Positions 28,202 through 30,597 of a DNA stretch of 30,597 nucleotides are shown one piece after another. The notes below the pieces were generated by a model. The model was given only the letters and a program-made list of their open reading frames with translations. It was not told the origin of the DNA and ran no database searches. How positions within the stretch are numbered: the first letter of the stretch is position 1; each line of letters starts with the position of its first letter. The translations under genes were made by a program, and so were the position numbers. Source of the stretch: Pavlovales sp. CCMP2436 (Eukaryota; Haptophyta; Pavlovophyceae; Pavlovales); the NCBI GenBank assembly GCA_026770615.1, contig MU631422.1:28295-58891 (forward strand). The letters run 5' to 3'.

Positions 28202-28639
28202 TTATATGTATTGAATTGGAGGTCTCGAAGGTGGCTGCATTTGGTATCTGAAGGGAGGCAAAGGTGGAGGAGGTGCCGGTGATGCCTCTTCTTCTGGTCG
28301 ACTTGCAGTTAAAGCATTCGTAGTGTTTGTGTTGAAGCCGTATTTTGACGCAAGTTTGAGAGCCAACTCATATTCCGTGATTGCATCACTTTGCCGTTTT
28401 ATCTCCAAGGCGGCTACAACACGAGTGGCCTTTGCATCAGCAAGGATTTCCAGTCAGCGAGCGTTTGCTTTTAGGTAGTTCAGCTTTTGTTTGTCGGATA
28501 AGGCGCGTTTGGCCTTTATTACCGGCATTGGTGCAACGTTTAATGGCGAGGATTTCTAAACAGGTGCTTGGGCGAGTGTCTGGACGGGTTCAATCTTTAC
28601 CTCAGTTTCTTCCTCGGTTATTGTGTTCGTCTGCGGTGG
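28202..28639 (-). pseudogene. Small acidic/helical, proline-tailed protein with two in-frame stops
   Basis: One minus-strand frame reads IPPQTNTITEEETEVKIEPV, meets TAG (28557-28559), continues through an ATG (28527-28529, MPVIKAKRALSDKQKLNYLK), meets TGA (28454-28456), then ADAKATRVVAALEIKRQSDA and a helical stretch, ending with a proline-rich tail at 28202. Composition on both sides of each stop is alike, and the helical charged pattern continues across them. It looks like one protein of about 140 residues with two nonsense changes. Family not recognised. Confidence 0.45.
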
Positions 28640-29276
28640 GATCTATATCTTTTCTATTGTGATTGAGAATTGTTTTTATGATATACATCACCAACATTTT
28701 AAATCAAAAAAAAGTTCAAAAAAGTCCAAAAGAGTCCCAAAAAGTCTAAAAGAGTTGTTTGGGATTGCGGATAAAATGACAATTAACAAGACACACACAC
28801 ACACAGATGGTTCTTCATCGGATAATCTTATCTTCAAAACAAGCTGATCGGTACATGATTTCATTAGACCGCACCGACTCAATGCAGTTCGACTTGGTCC
28901 AATCACCGGGTACAATCAATGCGATGCTAACAGCACTCGATCCGATGAAAGCTGATGCACGGCACGCTGCTACAGCGTCTCGTCCAGCCTGCTCGCGGAA
29001 CTTGTGGATCACATCGAGGTGCATCAAACGGGGGTCACATCTCTCCCATATCACTCACCGACAGGCGGCGCATCGTGGGCTGCGTCGTCGTGTGGCTACC
29101 AGTCAAGCACACAACCAGTGAGCTATCTTCCTCAAGGCTGATTGCTGCTCAGTGGGGCTGAGCGCCCCCTCCCTATTACCCCTCCCACCGCAGATATCAT
29201 GAAAGCCACCTCCCTCATCGCCTAGGGCGTTTGCGAGTGTGTTGAAGGGTCATAGTGACTAACTAACTATATAATA
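28640..29276. other. Edge of the PLV block, no firm gene
   Basis: An A-rich segment with repeated AAAAAGT(C) words (28706-28756) is followed by (AC)n at about 28791-28806. Two overlapping short ORFs occur on opposite strands at 28815-29121; neither has a recognisable motif and they cannot both be real. No terminal inverted repeat of a viral genome was found here. Confidence 0.4.
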
Positions 29277-29653
29277 GGGTCGAAATCCGAATTAGTGGCT
29301 AGTCCGTGGGAAAATTGCGAAAAAGTCCGGTGAAAATCTTTCAGAGTAACTCACGAACCGGGTTGGGCACAGAGGAGTTAGATGCATCTAACTCCTCTGT
29401 GCCCCATCGGGAACCATGACTTTCTTATCGCTTCCGAGCGCTGAGAATCGGAAATGTTAGTTACCTTGAGCATGTTGTCGACCCCAGATGCACTCGAGAA
29501 GCACACGAGGTGGGCTACGACCGTCGAGAAGGGCTCTATTTGACAACAGCTATTGGTACTTAGCGCGCAGGGGCGAAGAATGTCTACTAATTCGTCCCGC
29601 CCAGAACATTTCCCCCTCCCCAGAGTGGAATCGCGCCACTAATTCGGATTTCG
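29277..29653 (+). mobile_element. Foldback/MITE-like element, copy C
   Basis: A 377-bp element starting GGGTCGAAATCCGAATTAGT and ending ACTAATTCGGATTTCG; the last four bases of the inverted end are changed. It is colinear with copy A. Near its first third is a perfect 40-base palindrome (29365-29404: GGGCACAGAGGAGTTAGATG and its complement). Several stretches (GGGAACCATGACTTTCTTAT, GCACACGAGGTGGGCT) are shared with the other copies. No clear target duplication. Confidence 0.8.
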
Positions 29654-30167
29654 TCTGTCATAGGGTGGCCCACGCCACTGGAGCCAAAAAAGAGAAGTTC
29701 GGAGGAACGCCCCTTAATGAATATATGGTCCGGGATTCGGATACTATAAATCGAATAAAAAAAAGTTATGCTGAAAATTTATTGACCATAGTAATTTTAC
29801 AATTAATTAAATCAATAAATTAAATAAATGCATATTTTTAAATTAGGCGGCGGTTATAGTACGTTGTCTCGGCTGTAAATACCGGCTATAGCGTCGATTT
29901 TGCTAGATCATACGAGCCAGCACTTGGTGTCAACATCCTGCAAATCATAGACGAAGAGCGCAGGGTATACGTGTAGTCACAATGCGTTGTGCACTCGTTG
30001 CCGGGTACTCATCGCATACGTATGCAGTACATGCCGCTCACACACGCAACTCCTTGTCGTCTTCAGACAAGCGACGATCGCTTGGGTGTAGAGAACATCT
30101 CGTTGAGACGAGCTTGACGCATCTTGCCCTTCACGCTAAGATTCACGGCCAGATCGTGACTAATTAG
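29654..30167. other. AT-rich spacer, no gene seen
   Basis: The stretch is AT-rich at 29720-29850. Short open readings on the plus strand lack any recognised motif. Confidence 0.45.
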
Positions 30168-30597
30168 CTCCTTAGTTACTATACTGCTTATATTCGCGCC
30201 TCGCTCATTGACGGGTGGGCAAAGGCTATCGCCCTCAGCCGGGACAGTGAGCCGCGCGAGCGGACCGAGCTCAACAACGAGGTGAAAAAGGCACTCGGCA
30301 AGCTCGAGCGCGGTCTCGTCTCGGACGCCGCTTGCCTTCTCGAGAGCCTTGGAGTCGCAGACATCTTCAACCCCGAGATCTTGGAGCAGATGCGCCTCAA
30401 GCACCCGATCCGCAAACCGGAGAACCGTATGCCAGACTCCCTCCCGATTCCAGACCCGAGCGAGCGCCTCAACGTTCTTCCTGAGACGGCCAGGCGCGTG
30501 TACAGCGCACTGCCCCGCGAGAAGGCGCAAGGCGCATCCGCATGGCGATACGAGATGCTCACCGCGCTAGCCCCGTCGGTCCCGTTTGCAAGCGAAG
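30168..30597 (+). CDS. N-terminal part of a reverse-transcriptase (retrotransposon) ORF, runs off the window
   Basis: The frame is open from after TAG 30165-30167 to the window end, without an early ATG. It reads RASLIDGWAKAIALSRDSEP, then LERGLVSDAACLLESLGVAD, ILEQMRLKHPIRKP, and PREKAQGASAWRYEMLTALA. The pattern 'sDAArxLxSxG...LxxKHP' followed by 'G.S.WR.E.L..L' is the region just upstream of and entering the fingers of reverse transcriptases in non-LTR and DIRS-like retrotransposons. The palm with the catalytic aspartates would lie beyond the window. The minus-strand ORF here is a shadow. Confidence 0.55.

Noticed and set aside
28815..29121. Overlapping short ORFs on both strands as an extra viral gene
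   Set aside because: Neither strand shows a recognisable motif and there is no basis for choosing between them.
30063..30530. 155-residue minus-strand ORF at the right edge
   Set aside because: The plus strand reads a reverse-transcriptase-like N-terminus over the same bases.
1..30597. CRISPR arrays, tRNA or rRNA genes
   Set aside because: No regularly spaced direct repeats with unique spacers, no cloverleaf and no recognisable rRNA segment were seen.

Overview
The window looks like nuclear DNA of a single-celled eukaryote, most likely a microalga such as a haptophyte; the sequence alone does not fix the species. It has GT-AG introns, very GC-rich coding exons, long homopolymer and trinucleotide tracts in introns, a Copia retrotransposon, short retroposons, foldback DNA elements, and a block of genes of polinton-like-virus (PLV) type.

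Host genes. At 361-4152 (+) lies a three-exon gene, probably 5'-incomplete, for a proline-rich extracellular protein with two Apple/PAN-like cysteine modules and an F5/8C (discoidin)-like domain; the splice phases agree across both introns. At 5850-7253 (+) is a PARP-type ADP-ribosyltransferase with a cysteine-rich N-terminus, a coiled coil and an intact H-Y-E triad. At 17793-18650 (+) are probable exons of an unrecognised gene. At 20609-22060 (+) is an intact 483-residue protein built from short 'PHL/HID' helical repeats.

Mobile DNA. 8006-16942 is a Copia-type LTR retrotransposon on the minus strand. It has two LTRs of about 415 bp, a polypurine tract, and remnants of gag, protease, integrase, RT and RNase H. 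Stops and frameshifts make it non-autonomous. A TA-tailed, 5'-truncating short retroposon has inserted into it three times (8250-8747, 15654-16089, 14129-14179), each copy with target-site duplications. Foldback elements with GGGTCGAAATCC termini lie at 19633-20441 (one copy inserted inside another, in reverse orientation) and 29277-29653. A different 152-bp foldback flanked by 11-bp direct repeats lies at 22111-22262. The right edge (30168-30597, +) is the start of another reverse-transcriptase ORF.

PLV-like block, about 22480-28640. A plus-strand ORF (22936-23298) resembles the C-terminal jelly roll of a PLV major capsid protein. It converges on a minus-strand series: an acidic/proline-rich small protein, a 44-residue ORF, an A32/FtsK-HerA-type packaging ATPase, a 281-residue proline-rich protein, a 91-residue protein, and a long structural or fibre-like protein carrying an F5/8C-like domain and a C-terminal membrane segment. 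Several of these are broken by single in-frame stops or one-base shifts while the rest of the reading frame stays clean. This fits a recently endogenised and decaying virus, or less likely translational recoding or assembly error. No DNA polymerase, integrase or protease of such a virus was found in the window.
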